Both the position numbers and the translations under genes were made by a program. Below the pieces are notes generated by a model. That model saw only the letters and a program-made list of their open reading frames with translations, had not been told where the DNA came from and made no database searches. A stretch of DNA of 64,000 nt from Stomoxys calcitrans (taxonomy: Eukaryota; Arthropoda; Insecta; Diptera; Muscidae). The DNA lies in contig NC_081552.1 in assembly GCF_963082655.1 (NCBI RefSeq), forward strand, positions 93,843,582 through 93,907,581. The letters run 5' to 3'. The stretch's first letter is position 1. Each line of letters begins with the position of its first letter. Shown piece by piece: positions 1 through 11,277 of the stretch.

Positions 1-1579
1 AAGTATATATATTCTTGATCGTCGCGACATTTTATGTCGATCTAGCCATGTCCGTCCGTCTGTCCGTCCGTCCGTCCGTCCGTCCGTCCGTCCGTCCGTC
101 CGTCCGTCCGTCTGTCTGTCGAAAGCACGCTAACTTCCGAAGGAGTAAAGCTAGCCGCTTGAAATTTTGCACAAATACTTCTTATTAGTGTAGGTCGGTT
201 GGTATTGTAAATGGGCCATATCGGTCCATGTTTTGATATAGCTGCCATATAAACCGATCTTGGGTCTTGACTTCTTGAGCCTCTAGAGTGCGCAATTCTT
301 ATCCGATTGGGATGAAATTTACCACGACGTGTTTTTTTATGATATCCAACAAGTGTGCCAAGTATGGTTCAAATCGGTTCATAACCTGATATAGCTGCCA
401 TATAAACCGATCTTGGGTCTTGACTTCTTGAGCCTCTAGAGGGCGCAATTCTTATCCGATTGAAATGGAATTTCGCACGACGTGTTTTGTTATGATATCC
501 AACAACTGTGCCAAGTATGGTTCAAATCGGTCCATAACCTGATATAGCTGCCATATAAACCGATCTTGGGTCTTGACTTCTTGAGCCTGTAGAGTGCGCA
601 ATTCTTATCCGATTGAAATGAAATTTTGCACGACGTGTTTTGTTATTATATCCAACAACTGTGCCAAGTATGGTTCAAATCGGATCATAACCTGATATAG
701 CTGTCATATAAACCGATCTTGGGTCTTGACTTCTTGAGCCTCTAGAGGGCGCAATTCTTATCCGATTGGAATGGAATTTCGCACGACGTGTTTTGTTATG
801 ATACCCAACAACTGTGCCAAGTATGGTTTAAATCGGTCTATAACCTGATATAGCTGCCATATAAACCGATCTTGGGTCTTGACTTCTTGAGCCTCTAGAG
901 TGCGCAATTCTAATCCGATTGGAATCAATTTTTGGCACCAAGTATTTCGTTATGATATCCAACAACTGTGCCAAGTATGGTTGAAATCGGTCCATAACCT
1001 GATAGAGCTGTCATAAAAACAGATCTGGGGATTTGACTTCTTGAGCTTCTAGGGCGCAATTCCTATCCGATTTGGCTGAAATTTTGCATGACGTATTTTA
1101 TTTTTACTTTCAACAACTATGTCAAATAAGGTTCAAATCGGTTCATAACCTGATATAGCTGCCATATAAACCGATCTGGAATCTTGACTTCTTGACCCCT
1201 AGAGGTCGCAATTATTATCCGATATGCCTGAAATTTTGTACGATGGATCCTCTCATGACCATCAACAAACGTGTTTATTATGGTCTGAATCGGTCTATAG
1301 CCCGATACAGATCGTTCTCTCTATTTTACTTCGTGAGCCCCAATGGGCGCAATTCTTATACGAATTGGCTGAAATTTTACACAGGTCTCCAACATATAAT
1401 TTAATTGTGGTCCGAACCTGAACATATCTTGATATCGTTTTAATAGCAGAGCAACTCTTTTCTTATATCCTTTTTTGCCTAAGAAGAGATGCCGGAAAAA
1501 GAACTCGACAAATGCGATCCATGGTGGAGGGTATATAAGATTCGGCCCGGCCGAACTTAGCACGCTTTTACTTGTTTTT
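1..1579 (+). repeat. DINE-1-like (Helentron-type) element, type A, 5' truncated by window edge
   Basis: The start of the window lies just inside the element: AAGTATATATATTCTTGATC, the GATCTAGCCATG block and a GTCC/GTCT microsatellite come first, as in Drosophila DINE-1/INE-1. About eight tandem copies of a ~153-bp unit follow, each with the words AACCTGATATAGCTGCCATA and AAACCGATCTTGGGTCTTGA. The 3' part has GATCCATGGTGGAGGGTATA (the 3' sub-terminal inverted repeat), the palindrome TTCGGCCCGGCCGAA, and ends TTACTTG before a T run. It is non-coding; open frames across the array are incidental. The 5' terminal repeat is outside the window. Confidence 0.85.
51..120 (+). repeat. GTCC/GTCT tetranucleotide microsatellite of the DINE-like element
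   Basis: About 70 bases of almost pure GTCC repeats ending in GTCTGTCTGTC. Other copies in the window carry only 3-8 units at this place, so this copy is expanded. A GTCY microsatellite at this position is a known feature of DINE-1 elements. Confidence 0.95.
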
Positions 1580-2029
1580 AATACGATCAATATGAGATTG
1601 TTTGTGTTTACAACTGGTTATATGTGATACATAGGAGTTTTATTATGTAAATGTAATATGGTTACAGAATGTAAAATATCCAAAGTTTTTTTTTCATGGA
1701 CGCGTTTTGCTAAAAATTCATTATGAGTTTCCCCGCGCCTTAAGTATGCACATACAATTGTGTTCAAATCAATTCTCTTAATTTTATCACAATAAATTAT
1801 TTCATTAAAGCTACAATATGGAGTGTCCGCAGATCTAAAATATGAATTGTTTTTATTTATAAATTAGTATGTGGATCTACAGATTGTCCTAAATTGCCAT
1901 CAAAGCCCCAAGTAGATCTCTAAGATTTATTGAATTGTTTTATTATGAAACGCATAGAAGTAACTACAGCATAAATATGAAATTTAATTTAGATTTTTCT
2001 TACCCGGTCCTTAGCGACTAGATAAATCA
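1580..2029. other. AT-rich spacer without recognisable feature
   Basis: I see no coding frame, repeat or splice-like structure. It separates the DINE-like element from the 5'-truncated LINE that follows. Confidence 0.5.
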
Positions 2030-3394
2030 TATGCTAAGGAACAGGTGTATAAATTGTGTACTCCATGGCATAAAAATAAGGGCGAAAGTGGCACAAGTCA
2101 CGCCATAGTGGGGTATTTAACGTCACTCCTATGGGTGACCACAAAAAATTACCTATTACGGATGCTGACTGAGGAGGGATTTGATCCGGTCTGCTACGCA
2201 GACGATGTTACAATACTTCTAAGAGGTAAGGATCCGAACCAGCTATGCAGGAAGACCGAAAGGGTCTTGCATATGGCATATGACTGGGCAAGACCCAGAG
2301 GTCTCAATGTTAACCCAGAGAAGACTGAAATATGCCTGTTCACGAGGAAGACGAAGGTGGGCCAATCTGACGTACCACGTATCCTCAAAAAGATGATTTT
2401 GATATCTGACAAGGTCAAATACTTAGGTGTGATCTTGGACAGGAAACTGAATTGGAAATGTCACATTCAGAAGCGAACTGAGAAGGCTCACAGATGTTGG
2501 GCACTATATAGACGGGCCGTAGGCTCGAAAAGGGGCCCGAAAGGGGGCCCGAATCCGAGGTTAGTCCACTGGCTCTACAGGAGCGTGATTAGACCAATAC
2601 TTACTTACGCCTCAGTAGTTTGGTGAACTGCTATGGAGAAAAAGTGCAATATAAGGACCATACAACAGGTTCAGAGAACATGTTGTCTTGGCATAGGCGG
2701 AGCGATGAGGACCACGCCCACTCGGGCATTGGAGACTATTCTAGATATCCGACCCATTGACATACAGATTAAGTGTGAGACAGCCACTGCGGCTATGAGA
2801 CTAAAAGCGATGGGAGAATGGACTGGGGATAGGAGCAGCTCATACCATCGCGGTATATTCGAATAAAAGGGCAGATGATTTGGCGGTGAATGCCAGAGGA
2901 CTGCCGTTATTAAACTTGGTTAACCCGAAGTCTTTCGGGTCGACGCAGTCCGAGTTATGGGAATGGGCGACGAATGCGCATGTAAAACTGTGGAACAGCA
3001 AACGGTCGGTAGGACGGCGAAAATCCTATGGGGAGATCCAGATCGGGAGTAGACGAGGCTATTACTGAAAGGAAGTAAAAAGGAGGTCGCTATAGCAATT
3101 GTTATCATGCCGGGACACATACGACTATGAGCTCACTTATGTAAAATTGGTGTGGCAAGTGATAGCATGTGTAGGACATGCGGTGAAGATGGTGAGACAT
3201 TGGAGCATTTCTTATTGTCCGGCTTTCGCGTCTTAGGCAGCACGGAATTCCTAACTTAAAATTTTCCTTTTTGAGGTTACTTTTTAGTTTTTTAATGCGC
3301 ACAACAAGCGGATTGCTGGCTTAGGTGTATGCCTATAGTGGCATGGGGCAGATTAATATCTGCACCCTCTTTTCAACCAAACCTAACCTAATTA
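2030..3394 (+). pseudogene. I/LOA-like non-LTR retrotransposon relic: RT palm/thumb, then RNase H tail and 3' end
   Basis: The frame from 2045 begins inside the reverse transcriptase: SLLWVTTKNYLLRML, then the catalytic CYADDV (YADD at 2195-2206), KTEICLFTRK, and KVKYLGVILDRKLNWKCHI. A TGA at 2623-2625 sits where VVWWTAM would be expected, and the RT C-terminus continues as MEKKCNIRTIQQVQRTCCLG. At about 2850 the frame jumps to KRADDLAVNARGLP, the end of an RNase H domain, so most of RNase H is deleted. A broken cysteine-rich tail follows (CRTCGEDGETLEHFLLS around 3170-3225). The 3' end reads CCAAACCTAACCTAATT near 3380-3394. The element is 5' truncated, has a stop and frameshifts, and is dead. 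The same family's 3' end lies inverted at 23862-24560. The clade (I/LOA group rather than Jockey) is inferred from the RNase H domain. Confidence 0.8.
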
Positions 3395-3619
3395 AGATAA
3401 TCGTAGTCTGTAAGGATTGTAATTCCATAGACTGAAATAAATAGATAAATATTTTAAAATATTGCATTAAATAAGTTTTTTCCCAAAACTCGCTGTTCAA
3501 AATAATATAAGTATTGAAACATAAACCAATACGTTTTAAGCAAATGGCCAAAAATTGAAAATTAATTAATAAAAACTTATATTATTACTGTACCTAGAGA
3601 AATAACCTTTTTTATGACT

Positions 3620-4560
3620 TCTACGCATCTATAATGCATGGAGTCTCAATAAGATCCTGGCACTTACTTACAGGGGTATCCTGGGATATCTTTAAACGGA
3701 TTTTGTACCACGCATTACACACTGCACTTCATAGCAATTCCGCATTTGGCAGTCTGTCCTCTGTAACATAATTCCAATGTGTCCCCATAAATGTTCTATG
3801 GAATTGAGGTCAGGAGACTGAAAAGGTCACGGCTTAACCTGAACCGCATTGACCTGAAACTAGTCCTTGCCAATTTAATAGTCTGTTTCCGATCATTATC
3901 TAGTTAGAATACCAATATTACAACCATTTTCAAGTCTGCTATGCTAGATTATTGCTTGCGCCAAGGTTGTAAATCGCTTACATCAACGTTGCATAGCGTT
4001 GTACAAAAGGCTACAACGTATCAATATTTTGCCCCACCACGTTTGACTGTCTTTTCTGTAAATTTTGATTTATATAATGTTTTGGGCAGGCCGGCGGACC
4101 ACTGTCCAGAACCTGTTCTACCGTTTATGCAATTCAACATTCGTCGTTCAGCATATGTTCCTCCAACTAAACTGACTGTTTCTTTTTCAGCAATGGTACC
4201 ATTATTGGGTTATTTTCGAATAAGTTCCTTTCCAACAGTGGTTTGCAAATAGATGGACCAACTACAGTCGAATTTAGCTCTTCTTGAATATTTTTGAAGA
4301 TTCAGTAGGGTTTGCATCACACAATCGACGAGTATCAATAGTTCATGTTTAACTTTTGGCCCGAGTGTTTCGGGCTATTTCTATGTGATGTGGCATTTGC
4401 AATCACTTGATCACCGCATCCAAATGTGTCCCCAATTTCTTTATATATTTTTCGTAGTTAGTTTTTGAAGTTTTGGGTAAATACTAGCATATCTTTGGAA
4501 AAATGCTTTCTTTGTCCGACTATTACAGAAAATTTTGAATCGCCTTCCACAAGCAAAGAT
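3620..4560 (-). pseudogene. Degenerate Tc1-like transposase
   Basis: The reverse complement of about 3780-3820 reads SPDLNSIEHLWGHIGIM, the Tc1-family motif around the second catalytic Asp (SPDLNPIEHLW). Further upstream on the same strand, near 4370-4460, IYKEIGDTFGC resembles the paired-like helix-turn-helix of the same family, and KPLLERNLFENNP (about 4200-4250) resembles the linker. Many stops and frameshifts occur. I did not find convincing terminal inverted repeats. Confidence 0.6.
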
Positions 4561-4827
4561 TTTTAGGTTCTTCTTAAAAATACAAAAACTAGACTGCTTT
4601 CTATGAATTGAGCAGAAATATCATCTGCTTTTAGAAACTAATTCAGAATTTCTTTGGTTTAACATATTAAAAAAGATGTTTTTCTAGTTAAGGTTAAATT
4701 CATTTATATTTTTTTTTTTTTGAAAATAAAGGTAAATGAAATCTTAAAATGCGTTTTCTGCAAAATCAACTCTTTTGTGTTATGCCACCATTCACATGAA
4801 TAGAGGTGGACGATGGATAATACCCAA

Positions 4828-5147
4828 AAGACCATAGAGAGCAGAGATTGGTCTATATGGCAACACTATCCAAATATGGTCCGACCTGAACCGCATTCGA
4901 TAAAGGAGTGTAGAGGTCTACTAAAACTCACTGTTTCAAATTTCATCAAAATCGGATGAAAATGCTGCTTTTATGGGCTCAATACTCTACTTCGGGAGAT
5001 CGGTCTATATGGCAGCTATATCCAAATATGGTCCGACCTGGACCATATTTTACAAAGGAGTGTAGAGGTCTGCAAGAATTCCCTGTTCCAAATTTCATCG
5101 AAATCGGATTAAAAAAGTGCTCCTTTTATGGGCTCAATATCGTACAC
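4828..5147 (-). repeat. DINE-like monomer fragment (type B related)
   Basis: About two units with GGTCTATATGGCAGCTATAT, CAAATATGGTCCGACCTG, CAAATTTCATCAAAATCGGA and TTTTATGGGCTCAATA. These are the anchor words of the 153-bp type B monomer, but the sequence between them differs from types A and B elsewhere, so this may be a third subtype. No termini are present. Confidence 0.7.
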
Positions 5148-5555
5148 ATGAACGAAATATTGGGTATGATTGCAGCAACCCAAATACAAAGAGTAAGAGG
5201 AAACTCTAATTCGTAACAACTTTCCAAGAGGAGGAAAAAAAGGAATATCGACCAAAGAGGGTAAGAAAGAATAAGAGCTGGCGTTAGAGCCCAATACGAG
5301 ATGACGAATGACAAATTTTAAAGACACAACATGTTTGAATTGCTTACGATATTTCGTTTTTCCTTTATTCCAACTTTCGGTTGCAAAGAAACAAAGCAAA
5401 ATACGAAAAAATGTTCGAACGAATTCCCGAATCAAAACAGAATAACCCGAAAATGTTGCAACCCTCAATGTGATTCCAATTGGAATACATGGAAAATGTT
5501 GTGTCTTTAACGCGACTTATTTTACGGTACGGGGAAGACAAAGCAGAAACTCACA
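5148..5555. other. Unassigned stretch
   Basis: A 119-codon open frame exists on the minus strand (5468-5109), but it runs into the repeat fragment at its end and shows no recognisable family. I see nothing else. Confidence 0.4.
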
Positions 5556-5560
5556 CATCG

Positions 5561-5628
5561 AAAAGCTTTCATTGATGTGTGAGAAGTGTGCCCCTTCTCG
5601 ATTCTTAGGTAAATTTTTACTCCGGTTT
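5561..5628 (+). repeat. tRNA-derived SINE, 3' fragment
   Basis: The words CATTGATGTGTGAGAAG and GCCCCTTCTCGATTCTTAGG match the 3' part of the SINE at 21130-21395. The tRNA-like head is absent. Confidence 0.6.
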
Positions 5629-5634
5629 AGAGAG

Positions 5635-6705
5635 ACACTTAGCCCTTAATGTAAGTATACGCTTCGTGCTCTACTTTCAAATACGTTTTATATGAACCCC
5701 ATAATGGCATGATCGGTAGATACATTTTGTTTTAGGGTTGGATGGACCCGAGGGACTTTGTCCCGAAAATGAGTATTTTAGGGGAGGGATGGCACTCAGA
5801 CATTTCGACTCAAATATGGATATCAAATCCATTTAATGTGAGGCCCATATTTCCATGATCAGTAAATATGAAACGTTTGGAAGTGTTTTGGGGCTGGGGC
5901 GGCCATCGGCACTTTGCCCTGAAAATAGATATCAAATTCGTTCTTAACTCCCAAATACCGTTGATTTGAGCTCCAAATTGCCACAATCGGAAATTAAGTA
6001 CATTTTGGGGGGCGCTCTATGGCGTACCTTGGCTCCAAATTTGGATATCAAATTTATTTTCTACTCTCAAATACCTTTCATTCAAATACAATATTGTCAT
6101 AATGGGTCAATCAACCTATTTGACTTATTTTTGGAAAGAAAAGCGCCACCTAGACTTGAACTCAAATGTTAATGTCATATTCATAATCTACTCCCAAATA
6201 CCTTTCATTTGAGTTCCATATAGACAGGGTCGGCTAATATGCCCATCTGGGGGTACTTGGGGGTGGGACAACCTCCCATTACCTGGACCTAATTTTTTAT
6301 GTCATATTTAAAATCAATTGTCGAATACTTTTCATTTGAGGTCCATATTGACATGAACGTCGAATATATCTGTTAAGAGGAGTTTTTGGATTGGGGAGGC
6401 CCGCTGGTTACTTGGACCCAAATTTTAATACGATATTCGCTATCTAGTCTCCAATACCTTTCATTTGATACCCATATTGTGCCTATCGGTCCCCTTTTGG
6501 TTTTGGATGGCGTTATTGGGGTAAGGGGGAGGGACCGCCTCCATCCGATTTCTAAAAATTGTTTGACCTATGTTTCCTTTCATACAAATTTACACAATCT
6601 GTGAAAATTTGAAGAAAATCGGTTCAGCCGTTTTTGATTCTACGGACCAAAACAAAAGGAGTCCCATTTAGTCGTGATGGGACATATGCCCATTTGAAGC
6701 GTTTT
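5635..6705 (+). repeat. Family C tandem element (CATTTGAGNCCCATATTG units)
   Basis: A degenerate tandem array of roughly 115-150-bp units. Each has CAAATACCTTTCATTTGAG, a CCCATATTG word, a G-rich TTTTGGGG tract and a GGATATCAAATTCG word. It ends with the family's 3' motif AAAATCGGTTCAGCCGTTTT at about 6616-6636, followed by a decayed A/C-rich tail. Short open frames inside it are incidental. Confidence 0.75.
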
Positions 6706-6727
6706 TGGAGGGAAGGGGGAAAATTCG

Positions 6728-6870
6728 AGATACAATTGTATCTTATTGTATTAATTGTTTCAGATTGTATCCAATTAGATCTAATTTGATACAATTCGAT
6801 GCAATTATTTTACAGATCCAATTTTATCTGTTGCCAGATATAATTGCATCTGACTATATCAACTTTTTTT
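6728..6870. repeat. Cluster of short palindromes built on ATTGTATC/GATACAAT words
   Basis: This 140-base stretch contains a perfect 16-base palindrome AGATACAATTGTATCT (6728-6743) and a 14-base palindrome AATTAGATCTAATT (6773-6786). Several related words surround them (GATTGTATCC, TTTGATACAATTCGATGC, AGATATAATTGCATCT). No known family is recognised. Confidence 0.6.
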
Positions 6871-6904
6871 TAACTCTGGTATGGTAAAATTTAGGAATAC
6901 GAGA

Positions 6905-9480
6905 ATTGTTTTGAATGCAATGTAGTTTATCTAGATTGATAAAAGCTTCAGGTGGAACGACCCCGTTTCCGAGCATTTGTTATATATAAACCAATCATGT
7001 AGTAAGAGGCCATAATCAAATTGTTTGTATTATTTTCAGTAGATTTCATTATATGATTTCTTATTGTTTTCATTATAAACTTGCTTATTTTATTTATGTT
7101 TACAGCTTCATATAATACTCTTTTGAGCACACATTTATGGTAATCACAAATAGGTATTCCTTAAAGAGAGGTAAAGAAAAGCAGGCGTTTTCTTTCGGGT
7201 TTTCTGATTTTTTCCATATAAGAGGGTGACATGTTAAACCAAATTTGCGCACCATAATATAATATTGATCGAATATTCGATGTGTAAAACAGAATCTTGA
7301 TTTTCTTAGCAATCTTCTTAGAATAAAATATAAACTTTTTAAACGAAAAGAGAATTTTTAGCTTTATTGATTTGTTTACTAATGTGTGAATTAAAATATA
7401 AAAATCTATCCAAATATATTCCTAATTATATAACGTCATCCTTTACTGGTTTATCTACGTTAGCTTTCTTCGATCTAACTCGGAAATCTTTCTAATTTGT
7501 CATTATATTCTAGTTGCATTTATCAACCGGAGGATGAAACGGGATAGCCTCACATTTTTGCAAATTTATTTTCATATTTCAGTCTATACTGTACTGCTCA
7601 ACAACATTAGAAGTATGTTGAAGCTTGTTGTTTATATCAACAATATCGATCCCAAACTCATATATAATTATATCATCTGCAAATCCAATAATATTCTGTG
7701 TCCTATCTAATAAATCGTATATATAAGTTGAATAATTTTAGAGTATTAACTGCTGTAAGCCGTTTGTAATTCCCTTTCCTATAGTATATTCCTTCTCAGT
7801 TGTAGATTAAAATAACGAGATGAAAAGGAAGTTTGTAACTGAACATTTTATAAATAAGCACTAGTATCCAAATATTATTAAATGCTTTTTCCAAGTCAAT
7901 TAAACATGCTCCTGTACACGGAAGTTTATTCCAATTCCACTGTATGTTCGATACTAATAAATTTACTGCATGAATCGTGGAGTCTGTATGTTTGAAACCA
8001 AATTGTTTCCCACACACTAAATTTAGTTCCTGGCACTGTTTGTATATAATATTATGAGAACATATCTCAAATATTGTGTTATTATGGCTCTTTGATTCTA
8101 AGTATGAGTAATTTTCCTATCCTTTTTTAGGAAGAATAACAATCTTTTCAACTTTCCAGTCCTGTGGAAAGAATACATTTTTAATCATATTGTTAAATAG
8201 TATCAGTATCAAAAATCAGTAGCATTGGGACCTTTTTCAGTATAATATTAGGTATTTTATCAATACCATAAGATAATTTACCAGAAGTTCATAATATTGG
8301 GTATTTTATCAATGCCATTCAATTTGAAGAAAATGTATGAAATTTCCGCTCGAGAAGTTAAATAGTCCAAAATAGTCCAAAATAGAAACAAGAGGATCAT
8401 TGCCAAGCTCACATCATTGAAGTTCGTTATTCTATCTAAGCTCAAAACTCACTTTATCTCTCAAAAATGAGTTGAAGACTTCTATAACTTTCCTATATAC
8501 CAAATTCGACTCATCTGTACGTTGAAGAATAAGTAGTTTCTAAATAAGCTCCTATAAAGTTCAATATATGTTCTTCATCCTCTAAAACATATTCATCAGA
8601 TCCGTTCTCAATTTGTAGCTTCCGATGATCAATTTGAGCTCGATGTAAAAGACAAAATTTCTACAGCAGGAATTTTCAGAATATTAATGTTGTTGGCTTT
8701 ATGATTTCTAAGTATTTTTTGGCATCAAAAAACATCGTGGATGGATTGGACGAATTAATTTTGGTTGCCATTCATTCCAATTGTTTGTTCATTGAAATAA
8801 CGAAATTGTCTTGGAGGAGCTTTTTTAACCATTTTTAGTATATTTTTCTTAAAACTTAAATCAGTGGGATTAAGTACATTCTTAATAATCGTCAGAATCC
8901 TAATTTCCTCTTTCTGAAGAGTTTTTATAACTGGATTTAATAAATCAATTAAACAGACTTTTTCCTTCAAAAATGGGACACTTTTATCAATTGTTTTAAA
9001 CACTATATTATTTAATCTTTCAACATGGAAAATTATTTCGTCGTTTGATAAACTTTTATTGTTTGGAATAAAGCTATCATTGTTCAGAGCATGCTTAATA
9101 TGTTTGTCAAACTTCTTTTAATTAGCTCTTTCGTAAGCTAGTGTTCGTGCCACACTAGACTGCAAAAATCTAGTGATTCTGCTCGTGTATTCTTAAAAAC
9201 TGCTATTTTTGCTGCAAACAATTAACAATTTTTCTTGTTTCATATCAATAATCAGTCTCGAATCGACAATAAATATGTCCAAAAAAGAACCACTACGAGG
9301 AAAGGAGGTGCACAGGAGTCGTATAGTCTACATTGATATTGAATCTCTTTTTTCATATAACCAATCAAAGAAAGATACTCCCTTATCATTATTAATTGTG
9401 CTACCCCTCGTGCTTGTGCACTTCAGATCGCCCACAGGTTTATAATAATTATCTACATTATCTAATTTAAGATCTTCTTA
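6905..9480 (-). pseudogene. Jockey/CR1-like LINE ORF2 relic, near full RT domain
   Basis: Read on the minus strand the domains come in order. A linker lies at 9003-8755 (FKTIDKSVPFLKEKVC, LNPVIKTLQKEEIRILTIIK). The RT start is near 8270-8130 (GIDKIPNIILKKVP, NVFFPQDWKVEKIVILPKKG). RT palm at 8017-7796 reads CGKQFGFKHTDSTIHAVNLL and GACLIDLEKAFNNIW, with the first catalytic Asp in the normally LEKAFD stretch changed to Asn. The catalytic FADD is at 7683-7672 (IIGFADDIIIYEFG). A thumb at about 7430-7390 reads LGIYLDRFLYFNSHI, and the C-terminus at 7312-6948 includes IRNHIMKSTENNTNNLIM. Stops and frameshifts are scattered but long runs stay readable, so it is old yet nearly complete from the linker on. 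The upstream endonuclease (to about 9480) is barely recognisable. Confidence 0.8.
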
Positions 9481-9799
9481 TAGTCTCGTGAGATCACTCT
9501 TGAATCAAAATTATTATTTCCAATGGGATAATATGCTGATATTATAAATATTTGCCTATTTTTTCAGAGTTTTTTGGAACCAAAATGCGTTAAATCCAAC
9601 CAATGACACGAAATGAAAATGTTATACACAAACAGTGGATACATCTGAAAGGGAAAAACTCTTTTGTGTTCTTTGTAAAAAATGCGGTCTCCCTGCTTAG
9701 TACAAAGGCTGCGATGAATACAAAAAAAAAATAAAAAGAAATTAAAAGTCAGCAAAAGTGTATTGTTGCTAGAAGCATGTGACTGGTTTCCCGTATCGT
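9481..9799. other. Unassigned AT-rich stretch
   Basis: No recognisable coding or repeat content. The F/C-rich minus-strand frame at 9755-9564 looks random. Confidence 0.4.
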
Positions 9800-10540
9800 G
9801 ATTTCAATTTCGACCAAGAAATCTGGGAACTGACACAGATAACACGCTGAGGATATGGAAAAAACATTTTACCCAACTGCTAGTGTCCGACGATGGCGGC
9901 GAATAGGATACCGCAGAACCAATTAATTATGATGGTATAGAATGTTAACCTCCTAGTCAGAATGAGGTCCAGGTAGCAGTGACCGACTAAAGAACAACAA
10001 AGCAGTAGGAGCCGACGGGTTACCCGCTGAACTATTTAAGACCGGAGGCGACACGCTGATAAGGCGTATGCATCAGCTTATGTGCGAAATCTGTCTAGAA
10101 GAACGCATACCCGATGATTGGAACCTCAGCATACTATGTCCCGTACACAAGAAAGGATACAAGACGGAATGTGCCAACTACAGATGAATAAGTCTCCTCC
10201 CCATCGCATACAGTATACTCTCGAGCGTACTATGTAAAAGATTAAAACCTAAAGTCAATGAGATAATTGGACCCTATCAAAGCGGCCCACCCTGCACCAG
10301 ATATTCACTCTGCGCCAAATCCTGGAAAAGACACGAGGAGGACAAATCAACACCTACCATCTCTTTGTTGACTACAAAGCCGCTTTCGATACTACTTTAC
10401 GTTCAAAGGTATTTCAAGCCATGCCTGGGTTTGGTATCCCTGCAAAATTAATAAGACCTTGCTTGATGACACTTGCTGATAAACGTTCCTCAGTTAGAAT
10501 AGGAAGGAATCTCTCCGAACCATTCAATACCAAACGAGGT
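9800..10540 (+). pseudogene. RTE-like LINE relic, N-terminal half of RT
   Basis: In shifting frames the strand reads NTLRIWKKHFTQLLVSDDGG, then the RT start motif KNNKAVGADGLPAELFKTGG (with single-base shifts), RRMHQLMCEICLEERIPDDW, NLSILCPVHKKGYKTECANY, SLLPIAYSILSSVLCKRLK, IFTLRQILEKTRGGQINTYH, FVDYKAAFDTTLRSKVF (first catalytic Asp) and FGIPAKLIRPCLMTLADKRS. It stops right after NLSEPFNTKRG at 10540, where a DINE-like 3' fragment begins. The YADD-containing half is missing. A second copy of the family lies at 49350-50665. The RTE clade name is from memory of related insect proteins. Confidence 0.75.
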
Positions 10541-10742
10541 TGCAATTCATATCCGATTTGGCTAGAATTTTGCACAATGACTTCTACTGTGGTCTTCCAA
10601 ACCAAATAGGGTCCGAATCGGTTCATAACATGATATAGCCCCAATAGTATTGCAGACCTTATTCATTATCATTTGTTTGCCTTTAAAAGATATCCGTCAA
10701 AGAACTTGACAAATGCGATCCATGGAGGAGGGTGGAGGGTCC
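10541..10742 (+). repeat. DINE-like type A, 3' fragment
   Basis: It contains GTTGCAATTCATATCCGATT, a GGTTCATAACATGATATAGC word and the terminal block AACTTGACAAATGCGATCCA with a duplicated GGAGGGT. The 3' palindrome is lost. It truncates the RTE-like RT. Confidence 0.7.
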
Positions 10743-11277
10743 TATCCTTCTGATTATGAAGAAGTATACGTCGATTTACACTTCCTTTATGTCGTTTCAA
10801 TTCAATTGATTTAGTTTTATTTATTTTTTGTTTTCTTAGCAACCTAAGTTCATTGCGAAAAAATGTGTAGATTATTTTTAGCTGCACTCGGTTTTGAATA
10901 CTGGCAGCATTTTCGCAGAAAACACCCAAGACAAATTCATTATATTTGAGCAAATGAACTACCAGAACGAACCGGAAACTATTTGTCAAATGAATGGCAA
11001 TGCATGTTGCCCTTTTGAAAACTAATTCTTATTTGGCCAAACGACAAAATGTACAGAAGCAAAGATAATAATGAGCATATGCCAGCAACTAAATGCAAAA
11101 ATGTTAAAAATCAAAAGTTCACCATCTGAACCCTGAATTTAATGTTACATTTATTGCCTCTGCACATTGTGGTATGACAAATTATTGCCACCATTGCCCC
11201 GAGTATGAGAGTTTTCTCATTGGTCAAATAGCGGGTGCAGATATCCTTGATACAATGCCCAATATGTCAGTCAGTGT
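10743..11277. other. Unassigned stretch
   Basis: An open frame of 106 codons on the minus strand (10989-10669) begins in this stretch and runs into the preceding DINE fragment. I recognise no family, repeat or splice structure. Confidence 0.4.

Noticed and set aside
9209..9445. 78-codon plus-strand frame as a small gene
   Set aside because: It lies antisense to the endonuclease end of the Jockey-like relic and has no family signature.
10421..10644. Separate small genes on both strands at 10.4-10.6 kb
   Set aside because: The plus frame is the RT relic running into a DINE-like fragment, and the minus frame is its antisense shadow.
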